This document shows, one piece after another, positions 30,320-40,500 of a stretch of 45,734 nt of DNA (position 1 is its first letter; every line of letters begins with the position of its first letter). This stretch comes from Chloroflexus sp. (GTDB taxonomy: Bacteria > Chloroflexota > Anaerolineae > Anaerolineales > Villigracilaceae). Under the pieces are notes generated by a model that saw nothing but the letters and a program-made list of their open reading frames with translations, searched no databases and was not told the DNA's origin. Location of the stretch: the NCBI GenBank assembly GCA_020723995.1, contig DYHT01000004.1:1-45734 (forward strand). The letters are read 5' to 3'. Made by a program: the position numbers and the translations under genes.

Positions 30320-32146
30320 TTACGCTACCAGCGTATTAATCCCCAGCCGTTCCAGCGTGGCCGCAGCCGGCATTCCATCCGCAGACCAGCCACGCTGCTC
30401 GTAATACATATCCAGCAGTTTGTTGACATCTTCGAGTTTGGTAATCTGGCCTTTGGTCACGCCGGTGGTGGGCGGTTCTTCGTAAAAACGCGGGGAGGGC
30501 ATATCCCACTGGCGGCCAAAGTCCTCGTTCTCGCGCGCCCAGAACAGGCGGGTGAGATTCCAGATTTTTTCGCCGACCGTTTCCAGGTCGGCCCAGGAAC
30601 GTTTGACGCCGGTGATGGCCTCCAAAGCGGGGCAGTACAGGTCGCGGTCAATGCCCAGTTCCACCCATTGCAGGCGGCAGCCGCCCAGCACGTCGAACAT
30701 CGGGCGGAAGTTTTGCAGCCAGATGACGCGGGCGACTTTCTCCGGCACGACCTTGTCGCGGCCAACCTGCAAATCGTAGGTGATGGCCCAGGCGCGGTTG
30801 TGGTGCGCGCCCACGTCGCAGGTCATGTAGGAAATCAGCATGGCAGTGGCGTTGTGGGTGGCGTAGGCGGATTGCTCCATGCCCTTGACGTGGATGGCGA
30901 ATTTCTCACTGCCTTGACCGACTTTTTGCGCGGCGCGCTTGACGCCCTCGGCCAGCAGCGCGCCGAGGCCCTCTTTGAGGGCAATCTTCTCGGCCAGCGT
31001 GAAGGCCGCCTCGGCGTTCCCAAATTTCAGGTCGAGGCCATCGGTGTCTTTTTTGGTGAAGATGCCTTTTTCGTAGCACTCCATCGCCCAACCGATGGCC
31101 GAACCGGCGGAGATGGTGTCAATGCCCAGGTCGTCGCACATCAGGTTCAATTTGGCGACGGCTTCGATATCAGCGATACCCAGGTTTGAGCCCATCATGC
31201 CGATGGTCTCGTATTCGGGGCCTTCGACTTCGAGATTGTATTTCTTCGAGCGGCTGTACTTGCCGCACGGCGAGGGGCAGCCGAAGCAACCCTTGTCGGT
31301 GATGACGATTTTCTCGCGCATCACCGCGCCGTACAAGCTTTTGCCTTCCTCGAATGAACCGGCGCTGAAGTTGCGGGTGGGGAGCGCGCCGACCTCGTCG
31401 CACCACGAGGTGACAACGGTGGTGCCGTAGCGCGTCCACTCCGGTAGAAACTCGGCCTCTTTGCAGGCCTTGTAAAGCGCCATACCGGCCTTGCGATAGG
31501 CTTCCATATCCGCCACGCTGACAGATTTGGTGCCATGCAGGACGATGGCTTTGATCTTCTTGACGCCCATCACCGTGCCGACGCCGCCGCGCCCGGCCTG
31601 GCGGCCATAGTCGTGGTTGATGCTGGCGTACGAGACCAGATTCTCTCCGCCGGGGCCGATGACGGCCACCTGATATTCCTCACCGAATTTATCTTTGAAT
31701 TGCTTCTCAACCTCGATAGCGCCTTTGCCCCACAAAGCCGCGGCATCCCGCAGCTCGATTTTGTCATCGTCAATGAACAGGTAAACCGGCTTCGGGCTGA
31801 TGCCCTCGAGGATGATGCTGTCAATGCCGGCGTATTTCATTTCCGCGGTGAAATGCCCGCCCAGCGAGGCGGATGCATAACCGCCCGTCAGTGGGGATTT
31901 GGTTGTCCAGTCACACTTGCCGCCGCCCGGCACCAGCATACCGGAGAACAGGCCGGTCGAGAGGATGAGTTTGTTTTGCGGGCCGAGCGGGTCGGCGCCC
32001 TTAGGCACTTCTTTGAACAGGAAGTATGCTCCAAAGCCGCGCCCGCCCAGAAAATCGCGTGCCAGTTCCCCAGGCGTTGCTTCTTTGGTTATCTTTCCAG
32101 TCGTAAGATCTACACGGAGAATTTGACCACCGTAACCGTTCAACAT
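30320..32146 (-). CDS. aldehyde ferredoxin oxidoreductase (AOR family)
   Basis: A 608-aa tungstopterin enzyme family member that oxidises aldehydes with ferredoxin or a similar acceptor. The [4Fe-4S] ligands are C287, C290, C294 (CFGCPSPC) and C490 (LGGC), the canonical spacing of AOR. GGGKCDWTTKSPLTGGYASASLGG and NHDYGRQAGRGGVGTVMG match the pterin-binding N-terminal domain. It is cytosolic, with its own ferredoxin (32165) and MoaD-like gene on each side. Substrate range is not readable; AOR, FOR and WOR subfamilies overlap. The enzyme needs tungsten or molybdenum, consistent with moeA nearby. Confidence 0.95.
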   Translation of the reverse strand: MLNGYGGQILRVDLTTGKITKEATPGELARDFLGGRGFGAYFLFKEVPKGADPLGPQNKLILSTGLFSGMLVPGGGKCDWTTKSPLTGGYASASLGGHFTAEMKYAGIDSIILEGISPKPVYLFIDDDKIELRDAAALWGKGAIEVEKQFKDKFGEEYQVAVIGPGGENLVSYASINHDYGRQAGRGGVGTVMGVKKIKAIVLHGTKSVSVADMEAYRKAGMALYKACKEAEFLPEWTRYGTTVVTSWCDEVGALPTRNFSAGSFEEGKSLYGAVMREKIVITDKGCFGCPSPCGKYSRSKKYNLEVEGPEYETIGMMGSNLGIADIEAVAKLNLMCDDLGIDTISAGSAIGWAMECYEKGIFTKKDTDGLDLKFGNAEAAFTLAEKIALKEGLGALLAEGVKRAAQKVGQGSEKFAIHVKGMEQSAYATHNATAMLISYMTCDVGAHHNRAWAITYDLQVGRDKVVPEKVARVIWLQNFRPMFDVLGGCRLQWVELGIDRDLYCPALEAITGVKRSWADLETVGEKIWNLTRLFWARENEDFGRQWDMPSPRFYEEPPTTGVTKGQITKLEDVNKLLDMYYEQRGWSADGMPAAATLERLGINTLVA

Positions 32147-32164
32147 AATTGCCTCCTGAGTCCG

Positions 32165-32554
32165 CTAATCTGCTATCCACAGCGCGCTGGTGCCGCACAC
32201 GGCCACGCAGTCGCCGCACAGGTCGCACTCCCAGGCCGTGTCCGCCAGTTCAGCGCGCAGGAACATCACGCCCTCCGGGCACTCCGGTACGCAGGCTTCG
32301 CACAAGTTGCATTCGGCGAAGTCTACGTAGTAGGCGCCCCTGTCGTTCTTCTTGATGGCCTCGGTTGGGCAGACCGCGGCGCAGTCGCCGCATTGCGTGC
32401 AGACCTTGACTTTGTACACGCCCTTGGCCGGGAAATGGGGTTCGATGACCAGTGCCGCTTTCTTCGGGTTGCTCTCGCCAAACAGATTCAGCGAGCATGC
32501 CACCCGGCAGGCGTGGCAGCCGGAACACTTTGCGCTATCCACATAAAGTCGCAT
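32165..32554 (-). CDS. polyferredoxin subunit for AOR
   Basis: A 129-aa iron-sulfur protein with four Cys clusters: CSGCHACRVAC, CTQCGDCAAVCPTE, CNLCEACVPECPEG and CDLCGDCVAVCGT, so up to four [4Fe-4S] centres in the HycB/CooF-like arrangement. It is encoded 18 bp before the AOR gene and is its likely electron acceptor. The ribosome site CGAAAGGAGT precedes the ATG. Confidence 0.93.
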   Translation of the reverse strand: MRLYVDSAKCSGCHACRVACSLNLFGESNPKKAALVIEPHFPAKGVYKVKVCTQCGDCAAVCPTEAIKKNDRGAYYVDFAECNLCEACVPECPEGVMFLRAELADTAWECDLCGDCVAVCGTSALWIAD

Positions 32555-32661
32555 ACGAGTACTCCTTTCGGAAGATGGGGCAGGTTTTGCCCATTTATGG
32601 GATCTTGCCGGGTAAGATTACAATAACACCAGCGAATTGAATAGCGACATCTGTCCTCTTT

Positions 32662-32704
32662 GCGAGAGTACAGCTTTCCTGTTTTTGGCTCTGCTTACTC
32701 TCGC
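32662..32704 (-). ncRNA. candidate structured leader RNA upstream of the ferredoxin-AOR operon
   Basis: In the 412-bp minus-strand leader, GCGAGAGTA and TACTCTCGC (a perfect 9-bp stem) enclose 25 nt rich in purines with AAAAACAGGAAAG, followed by CAAAGAGGACAG. I compared it with the Moco/Tuco, GEMM, SAM, TPP and guanidine riboswitch consensus I know and none fit. It may be a regulatory leader for a tungstoenzyme operon, or only a hairpin. Confidence 0.35.
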
Positions 32705-32763
32705 GCTACCACCTCCGGTTCGACAAGGTAATATTAACACATTTTGGGCAATATCGTAAAAGT

Positions 32764-32942
32764 CACTCGAGGGTGACAAGCCTTGATAGAGACCAGCCCC
32801 TTCCTGTCATTCTGAGGGCGCACTTTGCCCGAAGAATCCCCTCCACGGCGGGAGACCTCTTCGACAGGCTCAGGGCAGGCTCTTCGGTCGCTGAAGAACG
32901 CTCCCTCAGAGCCTGCCCTGAACGGAGTGAAGGGGTGACAAA
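32764..32942. repeat. BRT-type repeat (TGTCATTCTGAG) cluster
   Basis: Contains TGTCATTCTGAGG, GAAGAATCCCCTC, GACAGGCTCAGGGCAGGCTC and its inverted copy GAGCCTGCCCTGA. It is related to the interior of the two MITEs, but the 12-bp GTAACT ends are not visible. It occupies most of the gap between the ferredoxin leader and the acidic protein gene; I see no gene in it. Confidence 0.7.
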
Positions 32943-32966
32943 GTGAGTTTTGCGGTATTGCCTATT

Positions 32967-33194
32967 TTATATTTCGTCTTCGTCTTCATCCAACCACAAG
33001 TCTTCTTCGTCTTCAAGCTCGTCTTCCTCCCATTCTTCCAGCTCTTCTTCTTCCCAGACATTGTCATGGGCGGCAGCTTCGTTAGGAGAATACGTGGCGC
33101 AACCGGTATCGGCGTCAATTTCGACCGCCGCGGCGCTACAATATCCCTCGTCCAGAAAAATGCAATCAATGTAATGGCAGCGAATGCGGGGCAT
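32967..33194 (-). CDS. small Cys-rich, acidic-tailed protein
   Basis: A 75-aa protein. The N-terminal 35 residues hold four cysteines (RCHYIDCIFLDEGYCSAAAVEI, then GCATY), a likely metal site of the DUF1540-like kind. The C-terminal half is almost wholly Glu/Asp (EEEELEEWEEDELEDEED). GGAGG lies seven bases before the ATG at 33194. It sits 14 bp after the VKOR gene on the same strand. The function is unknown; redox or metal handling is a guess. Confidence 0.75.
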   Translation of the reverse strand: MPRIRCHYIDCIFLDEGYCSAAAVEIDADTGCATYSPNEAAAHDNVWEEEELEEWEEDELEDEEDLWLDEDEDEI

Positions 33195-33208
33195 AGAATT
33201 CCTCCTAA

Positions 33209-33634
33209 TTATTCGGTTTGTCCAACCAGGCGGATGATCGAAAGGACGAAAACGATGGTGATAAAGATGGCCGAAGCGACGCAAAAAGGGCAGACGGCGT
33301 GAATGATATAAAATTCGATGTAGGTCAGATAAGCCGAGAACACCACGCCTACCAGGCTGAGACCGAAAATAAACAGGTTGCCATTCTCTTTGAAGAACGG
33401 GCTGCGCGTTTCGAGGACGTGGATGCCTATTATGGTCAGGTATGCCAGCAGGCCAAGCAGCGAGACGGGAACACCGAATATTTCCGAGTAGCGGCTGGCG
33501 TTGACAGTGGAGCAATCTCTGGAGCCGAGGCACATGGCCTGGGCGCTGGTCAGTTTATATATGAGCAGGTAGGCGGCATTCAGGCCACCGAGGATGGCGA
33601 CGACGATCGAAGCCCATTTGAAGCCTTTGTCCAT
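33209..33634 (-). CDS. vitamin K epoxide reductase (VKOR)-like membrane protein
   Basis: A 141-aa protein of the inner membrane with four helices. The redox cysteines are in place: loop pair C35 and C41 (MCLGSRDC) and the active-site pair C115-C118 (AVCPFC). The Ser/Asn motif STVN follows. Bacterial VKOR reoxidises a DsbA-like partner using quinone, so disulfide formation in the envelope is the expected role. No DsbA fusion is present. It shares the minus strand with moeA and the acidic protein. Confidence 0.92.
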   Translation of the reverse strand: MDKGFKWASIVVAILGGLNAAYLLIYKLTSAQAMCLGSRDCSTVNASRYSEIFGVPVSLLGLLAYLTIIGIHVLETRSPFFKENGNLFIFGLSLVGVVFSAYLTYIEFYIIHAVCPFCVASAIFITIVFVLSIIRLVGQTE

Positions 33635-33643
33635 GATTTATTC

Positions 33644-34867
33644 CTAAAGTATCCAGACTTCTACTTCTGCGTTTGCAGGCAGCGATTTTACCCCAGAGGG
33701 CACAATCAGTAAAGCATTTGCCTGCACCAAAGAGAGCAAATTCCCTGATCCTTGGTGGCCGGTAAGCCGGGCGATCAGCGCCCCATTTTCTTCTGTGACC
33801 ACAGCCCGCAGGTAAGTCTCGCGTCCATCGGTGCTGATCGGCTCTGCCAGCCTGGCGCGCTGGCGCAGCCGAGGTCGAGGGGTTGCCCCGCTGAGTCTTT
33901 CCAGCGCCGGTCGCACGAAGACCTCGAACCCGATGTAGGCCGAGACCGGGTTGCCGGGCAGGCCGAAGAAAGGGATGCCGCGATACGTTCCAAAAGCCAG
34001 CGGCTTACCCGGACGCATGTTTACTTTCCAAAACTCGAGGCGGCCCTGTTCCTCGACCACCTGTTTGACGAAGTCGAACGCGCCCACACTGACGCCGGCC
34101 GAGGAGACGATTAGATCGGCTTTTGCGTCCACGGCCAGGTCGAGCAGTTTAAGTATCGCCGCCTGCTCATCAAGGGCGATGCCGAGTGGAATAACTTCTG
34201 CGCCAGCCTGCGCAGCCAGAATTGACAGGGTATATGAATTGGAGTCGCGAATTTTACCGGGACTGAGCGGCGCTTCAACCTGAATCAACTCATCACCACT
34301 CGAAAATATGGCCAAGCGCGGCGAACGATATACTTGCACCTTTGAAACTCCGAGCGTGGCCAAAAGCCCCAAATCTTGGGCGCGCAGGTGGCGGCCACGC
34401 GCCAGCACGATCGAACCGGCATAAATGTCATCACCCCGATAGCGGATGTTTTCGCCCGGTTGGACAGGCTGATATACCGAGACGGCCTTTGGCGCGGGCG
34501 TGCCTGGTTCCCGGCTGTGGTCGGTATCTTCAACCTTGACGACTGCATCTGCCCCGCCAGGAATCGGCGCGCCGGTCATGATGCGGGCAGCCTGGCCAGG
34601 CCCAACAACGATATTGCCTGGACTTTCGGCAGGAATGTCTGCCATGACCGTAAGCGTGACAGGATTGGATGAATTGCTCCCCTGCGTGTCGGCGGCCTGC
34701 AGGGCGAAGCCATCCATGCTGGAGTTATCGAAGGGGGGCAGGTCAATGGCCGTGAAGATATCTTCCGCCAGCACACGACCAGCAGCCCCGTCGAGAGGCA
34801 GGGTCTGGGCCTCGACAGGCTCAAAATGGGAGAGAATGTGTTGCTGCGCTTCGCTGACAGTTAGCAT
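33644..34867 (-). CDS. moeA: molybdopterin molybdotransferase MoeA
   Basis: Inserts molybdate or tungstate into adenylated molybdopterin. The 407-aa protein has LPPFDNSSMDGFAL (family N-terminal signature), GAPIPGGADAVVKVED, SGDELI, RDSNSY, SSAGVSVGAFDFVK and LPGNPVSAYIGF. The domain order I-IV is complete, and the key Asp in SxGVSVGxxD is present. MoeA supplies the cofactor for the AOR to its right. Its start lies in front of a 25-bp-arm palindrome after rel. Confidence 0.95.
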   Translation of the reverse strand: MLTVSEAQQHILSHFEPVEAQTLPLDGAAGRVLAEDIFTAIDLPPFDNSSMDGFALQAADTQGSNSSNPVTLTVMADIPAESPGNIVVGPGQAARIMTGAPIPGGADAVVKVEDTDHSREPGTPAPKAVSVYQPVQPGENIRYRGDDIYAGSIVLARGRHLRAQDLGLLATLGVSKVQVYRSPRLAIFSSGDELIQVEAPLSPGKIRDSNSYTLSILAAQAGAEVIPLGIALDEQAAILKLLDLAVDAKADLIVSSAGVSVGAFDFVKQVVEEQGRLEFWKVNMRPGKPLAFGTYRGIPFFGLPGNPVSAYIGFEVFVRPALERLSGATPRPRLRQRARLAEPISTDGRETYLRAVVTEENGALIARLTGHQGSGNLLSLVQANALLIVPSGVKSLPANAEVEVWIL

Positions 34868-34919
34868 ATTAATCGCCGGCGCGGGACGTATTCCCGCTGA
34901 GGCGGCGACATTATACCAC

Positions 34920-34972
34920 TTTCCCTCACCCCTGCCCCTCTCCCTATGGGAGAGGGGCAGGGGTGAGGGAAA
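34920..34972. repeat. 25-bp-arm palindrome between rel and moeA
   Basis: Arms 34920-34944 and 34948-34972 are perfectly complementary (TTTCCCTCACCCCTGCCCCT... and its inverse) around TAT. The left arm borders directly on the rel stop on the minus strand. It is a widespread CCCTCACCCC-type repeat and may act as a hairpin terminator for rel. Confidence 0.85.
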
Positions 34973-37207
34973 TTACCCCCCACGCAAGCGTTGGGCTTCC
35001 AACACATTGGGCAAATTTTCGATGCGCGCGAGAATGCGGCTGAGCTGGGCAATATCCATGACCTCGATGACCAGGCGCAAGTCAGCCAGATTCTTGCTGA
35101 CACGCACGTTGGCATCCAGGATATTGACGCTTTCGGTATTGAGCAAGCTGGTAATATCACTCATCAGTCCCTGGCGGTCATAGGCCGAGATACTGATCGG
35201 CACCGGGTAGGTGTGGACATGCTCACCCCACGAAACCTTAACCAGCCGTTCGCGATCGCGAATACGTAGGATATTAGGGCAGTCCTGGCGGTGGATGGTC
35301 GCGCCGCGGCCGCGCGTGATGTAACCGATAATATCGTCGCCCGGGGTGGGATTGCAGCATCTGGCCGAATTGGTCAGGATGTCCTTGAGGCCAAGCACGG
35401 TGACTGAACCGGTGGAGGGCGGTGCGCTGGTGGAAGGTACGACGACCAGGATATCGTCTGTCTCCTTGGTCTCCAACAGCTTGTTGATGAGGCGTCCGAC
35501 CGAAAGATCACTGCTCCCAATTGCCACGTATATATCATCCAGAGAGCGATAATCCAGGCTGCGGCCTATTTCTTCTAAAGCCTTTTCGTCAAATTCCGAC
35601 AACCCAAGCCGCTGGATTTCATGCTCGAAGAGCGCTTTTCCTTGAGCGAGATTCTGTTCGCGGTCCTGTTTTTTGAACCAGGCGCGGATCTTGGAACGGG
35701 CGCGCTGTGTGCGCACCAGGCCCAGGCTGGGGTTGAGCCAGTCGCGGCTGGGACCGCCGTGTTTGGCGGTCAGGATTTCGACCTGGTCGCCGGTATGCAG
35801 TTCATGTTCGAGAGGGATAAGTTTACCGTTAATCTTGGCCCCCCGGCAACGGTTGCCGATGTCGGTGTGAACGTGGTAAGCAAAGTCAATCGGCGTTGAG
35901 CCAGCCGGCAAGTCAATGATGTCGCCGCGCGGCGTGAACACATAGACGCGGTCCTGAAAGACATCCGTCTTCATGCTGTCCACAAATTCCTGGGCATCGT
36001 CTATGTCCTGCCGCCATTCCATTAACTTGCGCAGCCAACTAATGCGTTCGTCGTACTTGTCGCGCTGGCCGCCCTCTTTATAGCGCCAATGGGCGGCGAT
36101 ACCCATCTCGGCGCTTTCGTCCATCTCCGGTGTGCGGATCTGTACCTCGACCGGTTTGCCGTCGTCGTAGATGACGGCTGTATGCAAGGATTGATAGAAA
36201 TTATCTTTGGGAACGGCAATGTAATCATCGAACTCGTTCGGGATCGGCCGCCAGCGGGTGTGGATCACACCCAGGGCGGCGTAGCATGCCGGAACGTCCG
36301 GGACGAGCAGCCGGACGCCGCGCACGTCGCGTACCATCTCGAAGGATTTACCTTTCTCGGTCATTTTCTTGTAGATCGAATAAATGTGTTTAGGCCTTCC
36401 ATAGATTTCTGCCTGGATGCCATGTTCAGCCAGGACACGCTTGAATTGTTCGACAATTTGCTGGATTTGCTGTTCACGTAACTCGAGGCGCTCGGCCAGT
36501 TGTTCGGCGATCTCTTTATACTTTTCAGGATTGACGTAGCGGAAGGCCAGGTCTTCCAGTTCCCATTTGATCTGCCAGATGCCCAGGCGGTTGGCGAGGG
36601 GGGCAAAGATATCCAGGGTCTCCTGGGCGATGCGCCGGCGCTTCTGTTCAGGGAAAAAGCCCAGCGTGTGCATGTTGTGCAGGCGGTCAGCCAGTTTGAT
36701 AAGCACGACACGGACGTCATCGCCCATGGCCAGGAAAGTCTTGCGCAGGGTTTCGATGGCCAGGGTTCGTTTACGGGTGCGGCGTGATTGCTCGTCCTCA
36801 GCCTGTTCAATTATTCCTGCAAGGGATACATTGTTTTGAAGTTCTTCCTGATGTTCGCCGCGTGAGACGCGCGGCAGTTGGGTCAGTTTGGTGACGCCGT
36901 CCACCAGTTTGGCGATGGCGTCGCCGAAGTCGCGGCGCAGGTCATCCAGCGTGATCGAGGTGTCTTCGACCGTATCGTGCAATAGACCGGCCGCGACGAC
37001 ATCCGCCGGCATGTGCAATCCAGCCAGAGCAGAGGCGACTGCCAGGCAGTGGTTGATGTACGGATCGCCGGAAGCGCGCTTTTGCCCGTTGTGGACGCGT
37101 TCGGCCAGGCGATAGGCGCGCTGCACCAGTACCCGATCCGCGTTGGTGTAATTTCCGGGCAGGGCCGCTAAAAAGTCTTCCAGGCTTAATGGCAAGGCGG
37201 TTTTCAT
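34973..37207 (-). CDS. rel: bifunctional (p)ppGpp synthetase/hydrolase (Rel/SpoT)
   Basis: Makes and degrades the alarmone (p)ppGpp. Of 744 aa, the HD hydrolase has H53, H77-D78 (LLHDTVED) and D174 with N178 (KLADRLHN), so hydrolysis is expected to work. The synthetase is at about 260-380, with RPKHIYSIYKKM, VRDVRGVRLLV and EVQIRTPEMDESAEMGIAAHWRYK. A TGS domain at about 430-490 (VFTPRGDIIDLPAGSTPIDFAY), a helical/zinc-finger-like region (NSARCCNPTPGDDI) and a C-terminal ACT domain follow. The helical part of the HD domain carries a longer insert (120-148) than in well-known homologues. It stands upstream of moeA. Confidence 0.97.
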   Translation of the reverse strand: MKTALPLSLEDFLAALPGNYTNADRVLVQRAYRLAERVHNGQKRASGDPYINHCLAVASALAGLHMPADVVAAGLLHDTVEDTSITLDDLRRDFGDAIAKLVDGVTKLTQLPRVSRGEHQEELQNNVSLAGIIEQAEDEQSRRTRKRTLAIETLRKTFLAMGDDVRVVLIKLADRLHNMHTLGFFPEQKRRRIAQETLDIFAPLANRLGIWQIKWELEDLAFRYVNPEKYKEIAEQLAERLELREQQIQQIVEQFKRVLAEHGIQAEIYGRPKHIYSIYKKMTEKGKSFEMVRDVRGVRLLVPDVPACYAALGVIHTRWRPIPNEFDDYIAVPKDNFYQSLHTAVIYDDGKPVEVQIRTPEMDESAEMGIAAHWRYKEGGQRDKYDERISWLRKLMEWRQDIDDAQEFVDSMKTDVFQDRVYVFTPRGDIIDLPAGSTPIDFAYHVHTDIGNRCRGAKINGKLIPLEHELHTGDQVEILTAKHGGPSRDWLNPSLGLVRTQRARSKIRAWFKKQDREQNLAQGKALFEHEIQRLGLSEFDEKALEEIGRSLDYRSLDDIYVAIGSSDLSVGRLINKLLETKETDDILVVVPSTSAPPSTGSVTVLGLKDILTNSARCCNPTPGDDIIGYITRGRGATIHRQDCPNILRIRDRERLVKVSWGEHVHTYPVPISISAYDRQGLMSDITSLLNTESVNILDANVRVSKNLADLRLVIEVMDIAQLSRILARIENLPNVLEAQRLRGG

Positions 37208-37288
37208 AGCCCCTATTTTACTGCTTTTTGGATGAGAACCTGGTTTGGGTCAGCCAGGGTGGACTGGCAAGACTTACAACCATCAGGT

Positions 37289-37323
37289 CATGTGACAGTC
37301 ACCTTGAAGGTGACTGTCACATG
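37289..37323. repeat. 17-bp-arm palindrome with GTGACAGTCACC core
   Basis: CATGTGACAGTCACCTT (37289-37305), one G, then its exact complement (37307-37323). The same core is in the leader of the Phd/PIN operon at 16837. Confidence 0.85.
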
Positions 37324-37335
37324 ATTATACACAAG

Positions 37336-37372
37336 AAAGCCTTGCGAAGGTTCAAAATCTTCACAAGGCTTT
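37336..37372. terminator. terminator-like hairpin beside the duplicated ahcY end
   Basis: AAAGCCTTG (37336-37344) and CAAGGCTTT (37364-37372) form a 9-bp stem. It lies downstream of the vapC-like gene on the minus strand and resembles, in place and pattern, the ahcY terminator at 38122. Confidence 0.65.
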
Positions 37373-37400
37373 ATGCTGATCGCTAACCGCTGAATGCTGC

Positions 37401-37423
37401 TCTACGTCCCCTCTTCCCACGAA
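37401..37423. repeat. 23-bp direct repeat of the ahcY 3' end (distal copy)
   Basis: Bases 37401-37423 are identical to 38190-38212, which hold the last codons and stop of ahcY (SWEEGT, TAG on the minus strand). The two copies flank the PIN/DUF104 module exactly. Confidence 0.85.
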
Positions 37424-37441
37424 GTACAAGTTATGAAATCC

Positions 37442-37831
37442 CTACCAAACAACTTCTACCAGACTAGAATCGGTAATCCTTTGGTCAAAGGTGATGAGCG
37501 CACATTTTTGGTATAAGGCTTCAGCAGCAATCAGCCGGTCGTGGATATCCGGGAGGGCGATCAGATCATGGATTTTGGCAGCCGTCTCAGGCATTAACGG
37601 CACAATCTGAAATCCTGATTCTGTCTGTAATTTGGAAAAGATCATATCAGGCCGGATGGTGCGATATTTCTCGGCAAACATGACCAGTTCCGCAACCACG
37701 ATTGCCGGAATGATGATCTCGGCATCCCCGGCAACCGCTGCATCAAAAGCAGCACGCGCCCTCTTCCCAAGCCGCGGCGAACCGACCAAGTACCAGAGCA
37801 GCGCGTGCGTGTCCGTAACGTACTTCTCCAC
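37442..37831 (-). CDS. VapC-like PIN-domain toxin
   Basis: A 129-aa PIN toxin: KYVTDTHALLWYLVG (first Asp), VVAELVMFAEKYR (Glu), DIHDRLIAAEALY (Asp) and LITFDQRITD (last Asp). The four acidic residues fit a Mg-dependent RNase. It starts one base after the antitoxin stop. Confidence 0.93.
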   Translation of the reverse strand: MEKYVTDTHALLWYLVGSPRLGKRARAAFDAAVAGDAEIIIPAIVVAELVMFAEKYRTIRPDMIFSKLQTESGFQIVPLMPETAAKIHDLIALPDIHDRLIAAEALYQKCALITFDQRITDSSLVEVVW

Positions 37832-37832
37832 G

Positions 37833-38084
37833 TTACTTCCCCTTTTTCAACAAGCGGGCTTGCTTCTCCAGACCTTTCTCCCACTGCTTCTTTGCATCCT
37901 GAATATCCTCGTCTGTAATGACAGCTAGTTCCGGGAATGCACCAAAAAGCGTGGACCGCCCACCATTCCTGCCCTTTGCCGCCTTGACCTGCACCTCCAC
38001 CATGCTGTTTTCAGGCAGGTTTAATCTCGTCTTTGGCTTGAGCACACCTTTCGTATAAACGGCTTGCACGGTAAACGTTTCCAT
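37833..38084 (-). CDS. DUF104-family antitoxin
   Basis: An 83-aa antitoxin of the AF2212/DUF104 type: ETFTVQAVYTKGVLKPKTRLNLPENSMVEVQV, followed by a toxin-binding helical tail. GGAGG precedes ATG 38084. It lies one base upstream of the PIN toxin gene. Confidence 0.88.
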   Translation of the reverse strand: METFTVQAVYTKGVLKPKTRLNLPENSMVEVQVKAAKGRNGGRSTLFGAFPELAVITDEDIQDAKKQWEKGLEKQARLLKKGK

Positions 38085-38121
38085 AACAGCCTCCAAGTCA
38101 ATTATACAATACCAAACAACA

Positions 38122-38155
38122 AAAGGCCTCGCGGATTTTCATCCACGAGGCCTTT
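38122..38155 (-). terminator. terminator of ahcY
   Basis: AAAGGCCTCG and CGAGGCCTTT arms (38122-38131, 38146-38155) give a 10-bp stem 35 bp beyond the ahcY stop. On the minus strand the 3' side ends in a T-run TTTTGTTG. Confidence 0.8.
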
Positions 38156-38189
38156 CATTGCCTACTGCTTACTGCCCACTGCCTACTGT

Positions 38190-40429
<2,240 letters not shown>

Positions 40430-40500
40430 AGTTACAGGTTACAGGTTGAAGGTGGTCTTTCTAACTTTCAACCTTCAACTTTCAACCACCTTTCTTAAGT
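40430..40500. repeat. GTTACAGGTT/GGTTGAAGG repeat between mtnA and the kinase
   Basis: Direct GGTTACAGGTTACAGGTTGAAGG and inverted CAACCTTCAACTTTCAACC copies. The mtnA C-terminus (RKVVES) lies partly in it. Confidence 0.6.

Noticed and set aside
31535-32626. Plus-strand open frame (363 aa) opposite AOR and ferredoxin
   Set aside because: No recognisable motifs; the opposite strand contains two complete, well-conserved genes.
32640-32750. Molybdenum-cofactor riboswitch before the AOR operon
   Set aside because: The conserved Moco/Tuco stem and loop sequences I know are not found; only a generic hairpin can be supported.
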